Assembly (NCBI GenBank): GCA_964419335.1
Contig: CAYQOX010000024.1
Coordinates: 1 to 64,000 of the forward strand
Origin: CAYQOX01 sp964419335
GTDB lineage: Bacteria; Hinthialibacterota; Hinthialibacteria; Hinthialibacterales; Hinthialibacteraceae
Direction of reading: 5' to 3'
Length of the DNA: 64,000 nt
Under the pieces are notes generated by a model. It had not been told where the DNA came from. It was given only the letters and a program-made list of their open reading frames with translations, and made no database searches. The first letter of the stretch is position 1, and the number at the start of each line of letters is the position of its first letter. Both the position numbers and the translations under genes were made by a program. Positions 8,730 to 17,030 of the stretch are shown here, piece by piece.

Positions 8730-10079
8730 ATGAAACGAAGAGAGTTTTTGCGTATAACGAGTCAAGCGGGATTCCTGGCGGCCTGGTCCGCCTGGGCGAA
8801 ACCTATGGCCACAGCTCAAGGCCAAGATTCGAAAACCCCCAACGTGGTCTTTATCATCGCCGATGATATGGGATGGAACGATGTCGGTTACAACAATCCT
8901 TCCATGATTACACCCCATATCGACCAACTCGCCAAAGAAGGCGTTACCTTCACCCATCACTACGCAACCCCCACCTGTACCCCCACCCGGGTGGGTATTC
9001 TAACCGGACAATACCCCAGCCGTTTTGGAGTTACCGGCCCCGATTACGGCAAAATCTTCCGGGATGATACGCTGACCCTCGCCAACGCTATACGAGATGA
9101 AGGCTACCACACCGCCATCTCCGGCAAATGGCATGTAGGCTCGCCCCCCAAATGGACCCCCACCCGCTACGGCTTCGAGTCCTCGTATGGCTACTTCCAC
9201 GGCCAGATCGATCCCTATTCTCACTTATACAAAACCGGGGTCAAATCCTGGCATCGCAACGATGAATACATCTTCGAACTCGGGCATGCCACCGATCTCA
9301 TCAGCGACGAAGCCGTACGCGTTATCGAAGAGAAACAGGATGAACCCTTCTTCCTCTATGTATCTTACAGCGTTCCCCATTACCCCTTAAGCGAACCCGA
9401 AAAATGGGAATCCCTCTATTCCGATGTTGAATCGGAATCACGCCGATGGTACAACGCAAGTATCTCCCACATGGATCAAGGGATTGGCCAAATTGTCGAA
9501 GCCTTGGATCGTACCGGACAGCGGGAAGATACCCTCATCGTCTTCGTCAGCGATAATGGCGGCCAAAAAGGATGGAGTAATGATCAACAATACCATGGCC
9601 AATACGCCGATAAACCCCACACCGTCCTTGGCGACAATGCTCCTCTCCGCGGTTGGAAAGGCCAAGTCTACGAAGGCGGTATCCGCGTTCCCGGTTTAAT
9701 CAACTGGAAAGGAAAACTCAAACCTCGCACCTTCGATATGCCCATCCACTGCGTGGATTGGATGCCAACCCTTTGTTCCCTCTGCGGCGGGGAAGAAAAA
9801 CTAAAAGAATGGGATGGCATTAACTTTTGGCCCTACCTCAAAAAAGAGAAAGACGAATTCCCCTCACGCAGCATGTATTGGAATACGGGCGGCATGTTGG
9901 CCGTGCGCCAGCATGGCTGGAAATTAATCCAAAACCGAAACGGCGATCGCGTCGAACTCTATCACATCGAAAAAGATCCCCATGAGAAAAAGGATCTTGC
10001 CGATGAAAAACCGGAAAAAGTACAAGAATTAAAACAATTACTCCAAGAGATTCAAAAACGAGATCGAGATAAATTATAA
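8730..10079 (+). CDS. Sulfatase (formylglycine-dependent), Tat-exported
   Basis: The start at 8730 (MKRREFLRIT) is preferred over a TTG at 8724; GAGG precedes it. KRREF plus a hydrophobic stretch forms a Tat signal. NVVFIIADDMGWNDVGY supplies the metal-binding Asp pair. CTPTR in ATPTCTPTRVGILTGQYPSR is the C-x-P-x-R motif whose Cys is converted to formylglycine. SGKWHVG and VFVSDNGG are further active-site motifs. The family hydrolyses sulfate esters; with exported TIM barrels and lyases nearby, sulfated polysaccharide is the likely substrate, but the sugar and position are not determinable. The anaerobic or aerobic maturase is not in this window. The next gene starts 3 bp downstream. Confidence 0.93.
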   Translation: MKRREFLRITSQAGFLAAWSAWAKPMATAQGQDSKTPNVVFIIADDMGWNDVGYNNPSMITPHIDQLAKEGVTFTHHYATPTCTPTRVGILTGQYPSRFGVTGPDYGKIFRDDTLTLANAIRDEGYHTAISGKWHVGSPPKWTPTRYGFESSYGYFHGQIDPYSHLYKTGVKSWHRNDEYIFELGHATDLISDEAVRVIEEKQDEPFFLYVSYSVPHYPLSEPEKWESLYSDVESESRRWYNASISHMDQGIGQIVEALDRTGQREDTLIVFVSDNGGQKGWSNDQQYHGQYADKPHTVLGDNAPLRGWKGQVYEGGIRVPGLINWKGKLKPRTFDMPIHCVDWMPTLCSLCGGEEKLKEWDGINFWPYLKKEKDEFPSRSMYWNTGGMLAVRQHGWKLIQNRNGDRVELYHIEKDPHEKKDLADEKPEKVQELKQLLQEIQKRDRDKL

Positions 10080-10081
10080 TA

Positions 10082-11284
10082 ATGTGGTTTTCCTCCAAAC
10101 GCTTCTGGCTCTTTGACGATCCTCGTTCTTACGGCGCACGAGCGATGATGCGTGGTGTGGTGGAGGGATTGAAGGAAAATGGAAAAAATGTGCGCCTCTA
10201 TTCCTTCAATCCCTCCGAACAAGATGCCGTCTCCAAAATGCGCGAAGATTTACTGCAATTTAATCCCCATGTGGTTTTCCTCGCCAACCATCCCGCCTCT
10301 CTTTTCTTATCCCAATTGGGCTTAAAAAAAGAAAACCTGGATTGTTCCTTTTGGATTTGGCTCTTTGACGATCCCCTCCTCATGGGCGACGAACCTTTCG
10401 ATCCCGATGAAATCGTCCTCGCAGCCGACCCGAAATTCATTTCCGGCGCTCGCTCCCGCAGCGCTAAGAACATCATCTTTCTCCCCGTGGCCGCACCTTC
10501 CAACCTCTCCGTGGAATACCGGCAAGAATACGAGGCTCCCCTCGCTTATGTCGGGGCGGTGATGGATATCACTTCCATGCGTAATCAAATTCAACCCTTT
10601 GTCCGAGATTATCTCGACCGCATTGCCGAAAAACGTCTAGAAAATCTCCAAACCGACTTTATACGCCTCGTCGCACAAAATCCCATCGCCGAGGGGAAAG
10701 AATTAACCCTCAATGGCCCTTTGCTCTACTACCTCTACGCTCTCACCAATCGCATCTATCGTATGCAATTCATAAAACAATTGGCTCCCTTGGGCTTAAA
10801 ACTTTACGGCAATGAGGTGTGGCGCCCTCTGCTAAAAAATGAAAACCTCGAATCCCTCTTCCAAGGCCCTCTCGATCCCTTCCACGAATACCCCCATCTC
10901 TTGGCCTCCGTAAAAATCAACCTCAACTTACGCAGCTTACAAGGGTTTGTCGCCCCCACTCAGCGCGATTTCCTCATCCCGATGACCGGTGGGTTTATGC
11001 TCTCCACTAAGATTCGTCAGGAATATTTCGATTGGCCCCAAGTGGACCAGGATAATGTCTTCCAATTAGAATCCTTCCCCTGGTCCCCCGAATTCTCCAC
11101 TCCCGAATTGATGCTGGAAGCCGTTCAAGTTTACCTCCATAAACCTCGCTTTTGCCAAGAATGGGTTGACTATGTCCAGCGTCAATTTCACAAAAATCAT
11201 ACCTTCGCCCATCGTATGCAGCAATTGGGTATGATTCTCGATCATCCTAAACATGGAGGTCTCCCTATCGCCTCCATGCCCTGA
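10082..11284 (+). CDS. CgeB-like glycosyltransferase
   Basis: 400 residues with no signal peptide. It has the layout of CgeB/DUF3880 plus Glyco_trans_1_2 proteins: an N-terminal Rossmann-like part (WLFDDPRSYGARAMMRG, WLFDDPLLMGDEPF), a middle YVGAVMDI strand, LKLYGNEVW, and a C-terminal surface-type segment VKINLNLRSLQG...RDFLIPMTGGFMLST. The same order occurs in the two proteins at 54995-58680, so these are three family members. Family knowledge: such proteins are predicted glycosyltransferases linked to surface or flagellar glycosylation. The donor and acceptor are unknown. It is packed against the preceding sulfatase, probably one transcript. Confidence 0.75.
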   Translation: MWFSSKRFWLFDDPRSYGARAMMRGVVEGLKENGKNVRLYSFNPSEQDAVSKMREDLLQFNPHVVFLANHPASLFLSQLGLKKENLDCSFWIWLFDDPLLMGDEPFDPDEIVLAADPKFISGARSRSAKNIIFLPVAAPSNLSVEYRQEYEAPLAYVGAVMDITSMRNQIQPFVRDYLDRIAEKRLENLQTDFIRLVAQNPIAEGKELTLNGPLLYYLYALTNRIYRMQFIKQLAPLGLKLYGNEVWRPLLKNENLESLFQGPLDPFHEYPHLLASVKINLNLRSLQGFVAPTQRDFLIPMTGGFMLSTKIRQEYFDWPQVDQDNVFQLESFPWSPEFSTPELMLEAVQVYLHKPRFCQEWVDYVQRQFHKNHTFAHRMQQLGMILDHPKHGGLPIASMP

Positions 11285-11314
11285 TCCTTGTTTCTCTTTG
11301 ATCCCATCACCCTA

Positions 11315-11323
11315 TGCTATAAT
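11315..11323 (+). promoter_or_regulatory. Extended -10 promoter for the DUF1080 gene
   Basis: TGCTATAAT (TATAAT at 11318-11323 with the TG extension) lies 33 bp before the ATG at 11356. A strong ribosome site AGGAGGAAT is just downstream of the expected start. The -35 is weak, as is common with extended -10 promoters. Confidence 0.55.
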
Positions 11324-11355
11324 ACCCCTAACGACTCTAGGAGGAATCTATACTT

Positions 11356-12009
11356 ATGTTGAAACGTCTCTGTCTTTATTGTTTATTACCTCTCTTTTTC
11401 ACTTCCTGTTCCTGGATGAAATTCTGGGAAAAAAGTATGGAATATGATGATATTCAGCCCGAATATGAATCCCTGTTCGATGGCAAATCCCTGCGCCATT
11501 GGGTGGTCATGGGCAATCCCGAAGGCTTCCAAGTCCTCGATGGTGTCATTCGGAGCGAAGGCGGCCAATCCGGCGACTGGCTCCGCTCCGAAAAACAGTA
11601 CGGGGATTTTGTCTTACAACTTGAATACCGGCTCTCCCCAGAAGGTAACAGCGGAGTCTTCTTCCGCTGCCAAGAAGATGGCCAACCCTGGGAAACCGGC
11701 TTTGAATGCCAACTCTCAAATGAGCAGCCCCCGCGCGATGAACTACATTGTACCGGCTCTCTCTATGGACTCGTCCCCGTCCAACAACGGCCGGATGAAT
11801 CCCCTGAAGTCTGGCACCAATGCAAAATTATTTGCAAACAAGAACGCGTTATCATCTTCATTGATGGCGTTCAAACCGTGAACGCCCGCATGGATACCCA
11901 CGATGCCATCCACAATAAACCCATGAAAGGATATATCGGCTTACAAGATTCTCACACCGAGGAAGGAAAATGGGTCGAATTTCGCAATATCCAAATCCGT
12001 GAATGGTGA
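11356..12009 (+). CDS. DUF1080 (3-keto-glycoside hydrolase-like) lipoprotein
   Basis: 217 residues. The signal LYCLLPLFFTSC is a lipobox, with Cys as the lipidated residue. The mature domain has LFDGKSLRHW, DFVLQLEYRLSPEGNSGVFFR, YGLVPV, WHQCKIICK and GYIGLQDSH. This is the concanavalin-like jelly roll of DUF1080, now known in some members to hydrolyse 3-keto-disaccharides made by Gfo/Idh/MocA dehydrogenases. A Tat Gfo/Idh/MocA protein is encoded at 17031-18344, fitting such a route. It has its own promoter and SD. MITE copy 4 begins 10 bp after the stop. Confidence 0.88.
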   Translation: MLKRLCLYCLLPLFFTSCSWMKFWEKSMEYDDIQPEYESLFDGKSLRHWVVMGNPEGFQVLDGVIRSEGGQSGDWLRSEKQYGDFVLQLEYRLSPEGNSGVFFRCQEDGQPWETGFECQLSNEQPPRDELHCTGSLYGLVPVQQRPDESPEVWHQCKIICKQERVIIFIDGVQTVNARMDTHDAIHNKPMKGYIGLQDSHTEEGKWVEFRNIQIREW

Positions 12010-12019
12010 CCATCAATTT

Positions 12020-12245
12020 TGCTCATGTAATTTGTCTCTTTTTTGACACATCGAAAAGAAAGCATGACATAATTCTATAGCAAGACCTATGACTTTTTTA
12101 GAACTCAATGAATAGAACCAAAACGCCGAAGGGGCTTGTGTGAAGCGGCTTTCGTAGCAAGCGGCCCTTAAGGCCGCGCGGAGACAAGCGGAACTCATCC
12201 CCGAGGCGTTATCTCCAAAAAAAGTATTCACTTTCGTAGTAAGCC
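12020..12245 (+). repeat. MITE-like element, copy 4 (diverged)
   Basis: 226 bp with the full internal palindrome (GCGGCCCTTAAGGCCGCGCGG). The left end is altered (TGCTCATGTAATTTG) and the right end reads GTAGTAAGCC. The flanking octamers ATCAATTT (12012-12019) and ACTAATTT (12246-12253) match at 6 of 8, consistent with an old duplication. It sits directly behind the DUF1080 gene. Confidence 0.78.
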
Positions 12246-12420
12246 ACTAATTTTCTTCTTGTAATGTATTTTCTGTTATGTTATTAATGGAAAAGAGCAT
12301 GTTCTGATCATCTTGTTTATTTTTAGGAAAGGGGGGATAACCAACACTTATTCCAAATAACAGAACCCAAAATGGACAAGTAGTTTTTCACAAAAGGATT
12401 AGGTTTGGGGAGGTATTCTT

Positions 12421-13434
12421 ATGAAAAAAAGAAATGCTTTTTTCTTAATTTGCTTCGTTTGTTCTTGTTGCCTTTCCTTGGGCTACACTCAGGATATTAC
12501 AACATTCGACCCCAATGCCGATGGCCCCTGGAATGATCCGGAAGAAACCACCATCGTTGTTCCCAAAGTTCCACTTGGTTCAGTTCAATTGGACGCCGAA
12601 CCCTCCGATGCCGAATATGGCGGCTTCGAAGGAAAAACTATCATCCCTATGGAACATGGCTGGATCCTTAACTGGCCGGACACCAGGCAGTGGGATGGCG
12701 AAGAAGATTCTACCTTCACCTTCTGGTTTGCTCATGATGATGAGAATCTTTACGTCGGTGTCGATGTTATTGACGATGTCGTGAACCAAGATCAAACCGA
12801 TCCCGCTCAATTTTGGGCGGATGACTCACTAGAATTGGTTATCGATCCCGCTTTTTGGCAATTGGACGCCGGTTTTAACGGCGAAGCCTTCGATTACGGC
12901 GGTCACATGTACTTTACCTGCAACGGAAAATTCTCCCATGTCACCGAAGACACCTACGAACGCTTTCGCGATGAAGAAATTTTTGCTACCGAAGTCGATT
13001 GGACCTTTGGCCCTGATGGTGATATCTGGGCTGTCGGCGAAGAAACCGATCAGGGATGGGCTTTAGAAGCGCGTATCAACAAACGGGTTTTCGAAGATCC
13101 TGAAGCCGAAGCCCCTTGGGGTGAAACCAAAGAAATTATATTTGATAATGAATATGAAGCCGGCTACCAAATTGCCGTCGATGAGGATGATCAACACGCC
13201 GATCGGGATGATGGCTTTGAGTTACAATACTGGTTCCCTGTGACCAAAAAACTCCAAGGTTTTACGCCCGAAGACGCCGCCATTTGGACTCCCGAAGAAA
13301 TCGCGAATGATGATCACATCGAAGGCCCTTATGCCTATGATATCGTACCCGGTGAACGCCTAAATTATGGCTCTTTGGGCACGATGATTTTCTCTTCCGA
13401 AATTACAGATGTAGGAGAATGGATGCTACAATAA
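12421..13434 (+). CDS. Secreted CBM9/DOMON-like domain protein
   Basis: 337 residues with a signal peptide (about 1-24, ending after SLGYTQ). The region ~45-300 resembles carbohydrate-binding family 9 modules: VQLDAEPSDAEY at the start, FTFWFAHDDENLYVGVDVIDD, DDSLELVIDP and a C-terminal LEARINKRVF strand. Such domains bind sugar ends or haem. There is no linked catalytic domain, so it is probably a periplasmic or secreted binding protein. It is strongly acidic. A canonical terminator follows at 13463. Some 175 bp between MITE copy 4 and this gene contain no recognisable feature other than GGGGAGG before the ATG. Confidence 0.72.
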   Translation: MKKRNAFFLICFVCSCCLSLGYTQDITTFDPNADGPWNDPEETTIVVPKVPLGSVQLDAEPSDAEYGGFEGKTIIPMEHGWILNWPDTRQWDGEEDSTFTFWFAHDDENLYVGVDVIDDVVNQDQTDPAQFWADDSLELVIDPAFWQLDAGFNGEAFDYGGHMYFTCNGKFSHVTEDTYERFRDEEIFATEVDWTFGPDGDIWAVGEETDQGWALEARINKRVFEDPEAEAPWGETKEIIFDNEYEAGYQIAVDEDDQHADRDDGFELQYWFPVTKKLQGFTPEDAAIWTPEEIANDDHIEGPYAYDIVPGERLNYGSLGTMIFSSEITDVGEWMLQ

Positions 13435-13462
13435 TCAAAACACTTCCTATCCCCCCACCCAT

Positions 13463-13490
13463 GAAGGCCGCCTTGCGCGGCCTTCTTTCT
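13463..13490 (+). terminator. Intrinsic terminator after the CBM9-like gene
   Basis: GAAGGCCGC (13463-13471) and GCGGCCTTC (13477-13485) form a perfect 9-bp stem with a 5-nt loop, followed by TTTCT. Confidence 0.85.
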
Positions 13491-13510
13491 ATCCACCCCT
13501 TAGCCATGGT

Positions 13511-13538
13511 TTGTATATCCATCCCTCGCACTTATAAT
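13511..13538 (+). promoter_or_regulatory. Sigma70-type promoter of cysS
   Basis: TTGTAT (13511-13516) and TATAAT (13533-13538) are spaced by 16 bp. Transcription would begin near 13545, downstream of the first in-frame ATG at 13541, which argues for a later start codon for cysS. Confidence 0.55.
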
Positions 13539-13594
13539 AAATGGATGATGTTATCTCGATGAATACTTCACTTGAAAGGGTCAAAACAGAATCG

Positions 13595-15013
13595 ATGACA
13601 GAACACACCTCTCAATTACGTTTTTACAATACTGAAAGCCTTCGCAAAGATATCTTCGAACCGCTCGAACCCGGCCTCGTTAAACTCTATACCTGTGGCC
13701 CTACGGTCTACGACTATGCCCATATCGGTAACTTTCGCGCTTATTTATTCGAGGACGTCTTACGCCGTTATTTAAAATACAAAGGCTACCAAGTCAACCA
13801 AGTTATGAATATCACCGACGTCGAAGATAAAATCATCCGCGAAGCCAATCAACGGGGGATTTCGATTTTTGAATATGTAAAACCCTACCGCCAAGCCTTT
13901 TTCGAAGATCTCGATACTCTCAATATTGAACGAGCCGACCATTATCCCAATGCAACCGACTTTATCCCCAAAATGGTGGAAATTATCCAGGATCTTCAGC
14001 AAAAGGGATATACCTACGAAAAAGATGGCTCCATCTATTACAAAATCTCCAACTTCAAAGACTACGGCCGCCTCTCTGGCATCCGCCCCGATCAAGTGAA
14101 AGTCGGCGCCCGCATCGATGCCGACGAATATGACAAAGAAGACGCCCGCGACTTCGTCCTCTGGAAAGCCCATCGCGAAAATGAACATGCCTGGGATACC
14201 CCCCTTGGCCGCGGCCGCCCAGGCTGGCACATTGAATGCTCTGCCATGTCCATGTACTATCTCGGCGATCAGCTCGATATCCACTGCGGCGGTGAAGATA
14301 ACATTTTTCCCCATCACGAAAATGAAATCGCCCAAAGCGAAGCCCATACTGGCAAAAAATTTGTTAACTACTGGCTCCATTGCCGCCATCTCTTAGTCGA
14401 AGGCGAAAAAATGTCCAAGTCCAAGGGTAACTTTTTTACCCTCCGCGACCTCCTCGCCAAAGGCTTCCACCCCATGACTATACGCTATTTCATTGCAACC
14501 AGCCATTACCGCACTCCTGTGAATCTTACCATGGAAGCTTTACATGCCGCCCATTCCGCCTGGTCACGGATCATGGACTTCCGCGCCCGGGTAAAAGAAT
14601 GGATCGATAAAGACGAAGCGGCTTCTCCTTCTCCACAAGTGGATGAATCCCTCTCCACCATGCTATCTCGCTTTGAAAAACACATGGATGATGACCTCGA
14701 TACCCCCCGCGCCGTGGCCGCCCTCTTCGATTTCATCCGGGATAGCAACAAACTCTTCGACCAAACCGCCATCCCCCAAGCCCAAGCCCAAAAGGTCTTG
14801 CAGGCCCTGGATCAAATCGATTCTGTCTTTGGCATTGTTCAAGAAGAGGATGAAGGAATGTTGGATCATGAGATCGAACGCTTAATCGAGGAACGTCAAC
14901 AAGCCCGTAAACAAAGAGACTTTACCACGGCCGATGCTATCCGCGATCAATTAGCCGCCCAGGGAATTCTTCTCGAAGACCGCCCCGACGGCGTGCGCTG
15001 GAAAAGAAGATGA
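13595..15013 (+). CDS. cysS: Cysteinyl-tRNA synthetase
   Basis: Class I aminoacyl-tRNA synthetase that charges tRNA-Cys in the cytoplasm. The frame is open from ATG 13541. I prefer ATG 13595 (MTEHTSQLRFYNT) because the promoter start falls after 13541 and family members begin close to the LRFYNT strand; ATG 13559 is also possible. Visible hallmarks: the zinc/active-site CGPTVYDYAHIGNFR with the HIGH-like HIGN, GWHIECSAM, the zinc motif HCGGEDNIFPHHENE and the KMSKS loop EKMSKSKGNF. The C-terminal helical DALR region ends with RPDGVRWKRR. The length (473-490 aa) is normal. It converges with the response-regulator gene that ends 10 bp on. Confidence 0.97.
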   Translation: MTEHTSQLRFYNTESLRKDIFEPLEPGLVKLYTCGPTVYDYAHIGNFRAYLFEDVLRRYLKYKGYQVNQVMNITDVEDKIIREANQRGISIFEYVKPYRQAFFEDLDTLNIERADHYPNATDFIPKMVEIIQDLQQKGYTYEKDGSIYYKISNFKDYGRLSGIRPDQVKVGARIDADEYDKEDARDFVLWKAHRENEHAWDTPLGRGRPGWHIECSAMSMYYLGDQLDIHCGGEDNIFPHHENEIAQSEAHTGKKFVNYWLHCRHLLVEGEKMSKSKGNFFTLRDLLAKGFHPMTIRYFIATSHYRTPVNLTMEALHAAHSAWSRIMDFRARVKEWIDKDEAASPSPQVDESLSTMLSRFEKHMDDDLDTPRAVAALFDFIRDSNKLFDQTAIPQAQAQKVLQALDQIDSVFGIVQEEDEGMLDHEIERLIEERQQARKQRDFTTADAIRDQLAAQGILLEDRPDGVRWKRR

Positions 15014-15022
15014 AGTGGAGCC

Positions 15023-15709
15023 TCATTCTCCCTGAATGAATTTATACCCCATCCGATGCACCGTGATAATATGCTTCGGATTCTCGGGATCGTCTTCTAA
15101 CTTTTGCCGCAACTTCACGATATGATTATCCACCGTCCGCGTCGCAGGAAAATGGGAATAGCCCCACACTTGCTGTAAGAACTGTTCACGCGTTACGATC
15201 TCATTCTCATGCTCAATAAAAAGACGAAGCATCTCAAATTCACGGGGAGAAAACTCGATCGGCTTTCCCCCCTTCGTTGCAGTATAGGAATCAAAATCAA
15301 TCACCACATCATCAAACTTATACTCATGAAGGCTATCCCGCTCTTGTTGAGTGCGCCGCAAAATCGCGTTGATCCGCGCCATCAGCTCCCGCAGATTAAA
15401 CGGCTTCGTGATATAATCATCCGCCCCCGTCTCTAAACCGCCCACCTTATCGGCTTCCCCTCCACGAGCCGTCAGCATAATAATTGGCGTGGTGCAATTG
15501 GACGTTCGTAAATGCTGGCATACTTCAATCCCATCCTTCCCCGGCAGCATCAAATCAAGTATGATTAAATCGAATCGTTCTTTCAGTGCCAAACGCAATC
15601 CCTCATTCCCATTGCCCGTGGCGACGGTTTCATAGCCTTCATACTCAAGATTGTCTTGTAATCCCCGCCGCATATCCGGTTCGTCTTCAATGATGAGAAT
15701 GCGTGTCAT
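15023..15709 (-). CDS. OmpR/PhoB-family response regulator (orphan)
   Basis: 228 residues. The receiver domain (1-120) has the acidic pair IIEDE, phospho-acceptor Asp at about residue 52 in LILDLMLPG, Thr in MLTARG and Lys in ITKPF. The C-terminal winged helix (130-228) carries the usual LTPREFEML-like stretch (FSPREFEMLRLF), WGYSH and RTVDNHIVKLRQKLE. It binds DNA when phosphorylated. No histidine kinase is adjacent, so its sensor lies elsewhere. A truncated MITE copy (copy 5) starts 7 bp upstream of its start codon and probably overlaps its promoter region. Confidence 0.93.
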   Translation of the reverse strand: MTRILIIEDEPDMRRGLQDNLEYEGYETVATGNGNEGLRLALKERFDLIILDLMLPGKDGIEVCQHLRTSNCTTPIIMLTARGGEADKVGGLETGADDYITKPFNLRELMARINAILRRTQQERDSLHEYKFDDVVIDFDSYTATKGGKPIEFSPREFEMLRLFIEHENEIVTREQFLQQVWGYSHFPATRTVDNHIVKLRQKLEDDPENPKHIITVHRMGYKFIQGE

Positions 15710-15715
15710 TTTTTT

Positions 15716-15800
15716 GGTTCATCCTGTATTTGAGTTCTTTTTGATACATTGAAAAGCAAACATGACATGATTCTAAGCGAGACCTTTGACTTTTTTCAGT
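15716..15800 (+). repeat. MITE-like element, copy 5 (left part only)
   Basis: GGTTCATCCTGTATTTGAGT followed by the conserved TTTTTGATACATTGAAAAG and CATGACATGATTC segments. Similarity is lost near 15800, so the palindromic right half is deleted. The left flank is a T-tract (ATTTTTTT). It lies in the 5' region of the leftward response-regulator gene. Confidence 0.8.
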
Positions 15801-15875
15801 GCATAAATAAAAAAAACTTAAAGGAACTTCCCATTATTCCATAACCTATGATACAGAAGCAAGTTGTCGAGCCCC

Positions 15876-16991
15876 TTATTTTTGACTCTCTTCGCCCCAT
15901 TTCTCTTTCCATCTCGGATAATCCTTTTCCAGCAACTGGCGTGCATAGCCCCCATACCAGCCATACCCCATTCGCCGCTCCGGCGTTATCTCCGCGATAT
16001 CATAACGAACAACCCCATCACGGGCGCTAAAAATGGGACGGTTAGTCTCTATTTCATAAAATCGCGCCCACAGGGTCGGTGCCTCCGGATCCTTCACAAT
16101 AATAATATCATCCGTCCGCTCTCTTCCCTGAAGATCCTCCCAGGGCTCGACTTCCACCCGTTCCTTGCGTATTCCTTCGATCTTCGCTGGACCTTTGAAC
16201 CATTCTACCGCGCTTTCTATCGCTTTCTTCACGCGTTCTGTCGGAGGCTCCATCCCCATTAGAAAACCCACGACACCCACACTTTCACTCCCACTAAGCG
16301 AGGGATGCTCATACGAACGCGCCCCTTCCGGCTTAAGCGTCTCTCGATGATGCTGGGCACACCAAACCGTCAATTTCTCATCCACTTCAATTTGACAATC
16401 CAGGATGCACTCAATCCCTTTCTCTAACGCCTTTTCTGCTTTTACCCGTCGTTCTTCATCCACAAACGTATAATTTTCTTCTTCTCGCGCCACTTTCCGC
16501 AGTACCGTCAACGCCCCAATCATCGCATTGTCATTAAAGGTAATGTGATCCGAGTATCCACCCCGCAAGGGATAAAACTGAGGAAAGCCTCCATTCTCAT
16601 ACTGCGCTTCCAACAAGTACTCCAACCCTCGCCTAAATCCTTCACGAAAACGCTCGAGCCCCGTCACGCTGTACACCCGGGCGAGATAACCCATCTCCGT
16701 ATGGGTCGCCCCATTATCTAGCGTTGAATCTTTACGCGACTTCCGCTCTCGTAATCTCTCTTTCTCCTCTTCCGAGAGAGGTCGTGTCATATCGGTGTTC
16801 TTCGGCCATCCCCCACTCGCGCGCTGAAACAACAGAAGATTATCCCCGATTCGAACCGCTTCTTCCGAGGCATACCACTCACTCGGCTGCCGCAGCATTT
16901 CTTTCCATGAGATGGGTTCCTCTTCGCCAACTCCAGCAGGAGTTGCCATGAGTATGAAAATCGCAATCAATGAACTATAGCGTAGCCACAT
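15876..16991 (-). CDS. Pectate lyase, PL10 family (PelA-like), secreted
   Basis: 371 residues with a signal peptide (1-~22, ending near GVGEEE). PL10 features: LLLFQRASGGWPKNTDM near the N-terminus, DNGATHTEMGYLARVY, LEYLLEAQYENGGFPQFYP, ITFNDNAMIGAL, WCAQHHRETLKPEGARSYE and the C-terminal MGYGWYGGYA. The family cleaves polygalacturonate by calcium-dependent beta-elimination in the periplasm or outside the cell. Its stop is followed by a ~70-bp AT-rich gap and MITE copy 5. The start lies 40 bp beyond the Gfo/Idh/MocA gene's stop, so the two minus-strand genes are likely co-transcribed. Confidence 0.9.
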   Translation of the reverse strand: MWLRYSSLIAIFILMATPAGVGEEEPISWKEMLRQPSEWYASEEAVRIGDNLLLFQRASGGWPKNTDMTRPLSEEEKERLRERKSRKDSTLDNGATHTEMGYLARVYSVTGLERFREGFRRGLEYLLEAQYENGGFPQFYPLRGGYSDHITFNDNAMIGALTVLRKVAREEENYTFVDEERRVKAEKALEKGIECILDCQIEVDEKLTVWCAQHHRETLKPEGARSYEHPSLSGSESVGVVGFLMGMEPPTERVKKAIESAVEWFKGPAKIEGIRKERVEVEPWEDLQGRERTDDIIIVKDPEAPTLWARFYEIETNRPIFSARDGVVRYDIAEITPERRMGYGWYGGYARQLLEKDYPRWKEKWGEESQK

Positions 16992-17030
16992 AAAGCCTCC
17001 TCAAAATACTTTCTATTACGAAAGGATAAA

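Noticed and set aside
13541..13594. cysS start at the first ATG
   Set aside because: It lies upstream of the transcription start predicted from TTGTAT-16-TATAAT; not excluded.
13772..14389. 205-codon ORF antisense to cysS
   Set aside because: Shadow of a strongly biased gene; the plus-strand product is an unmistakable cysteinyl-tRNA synthetase.
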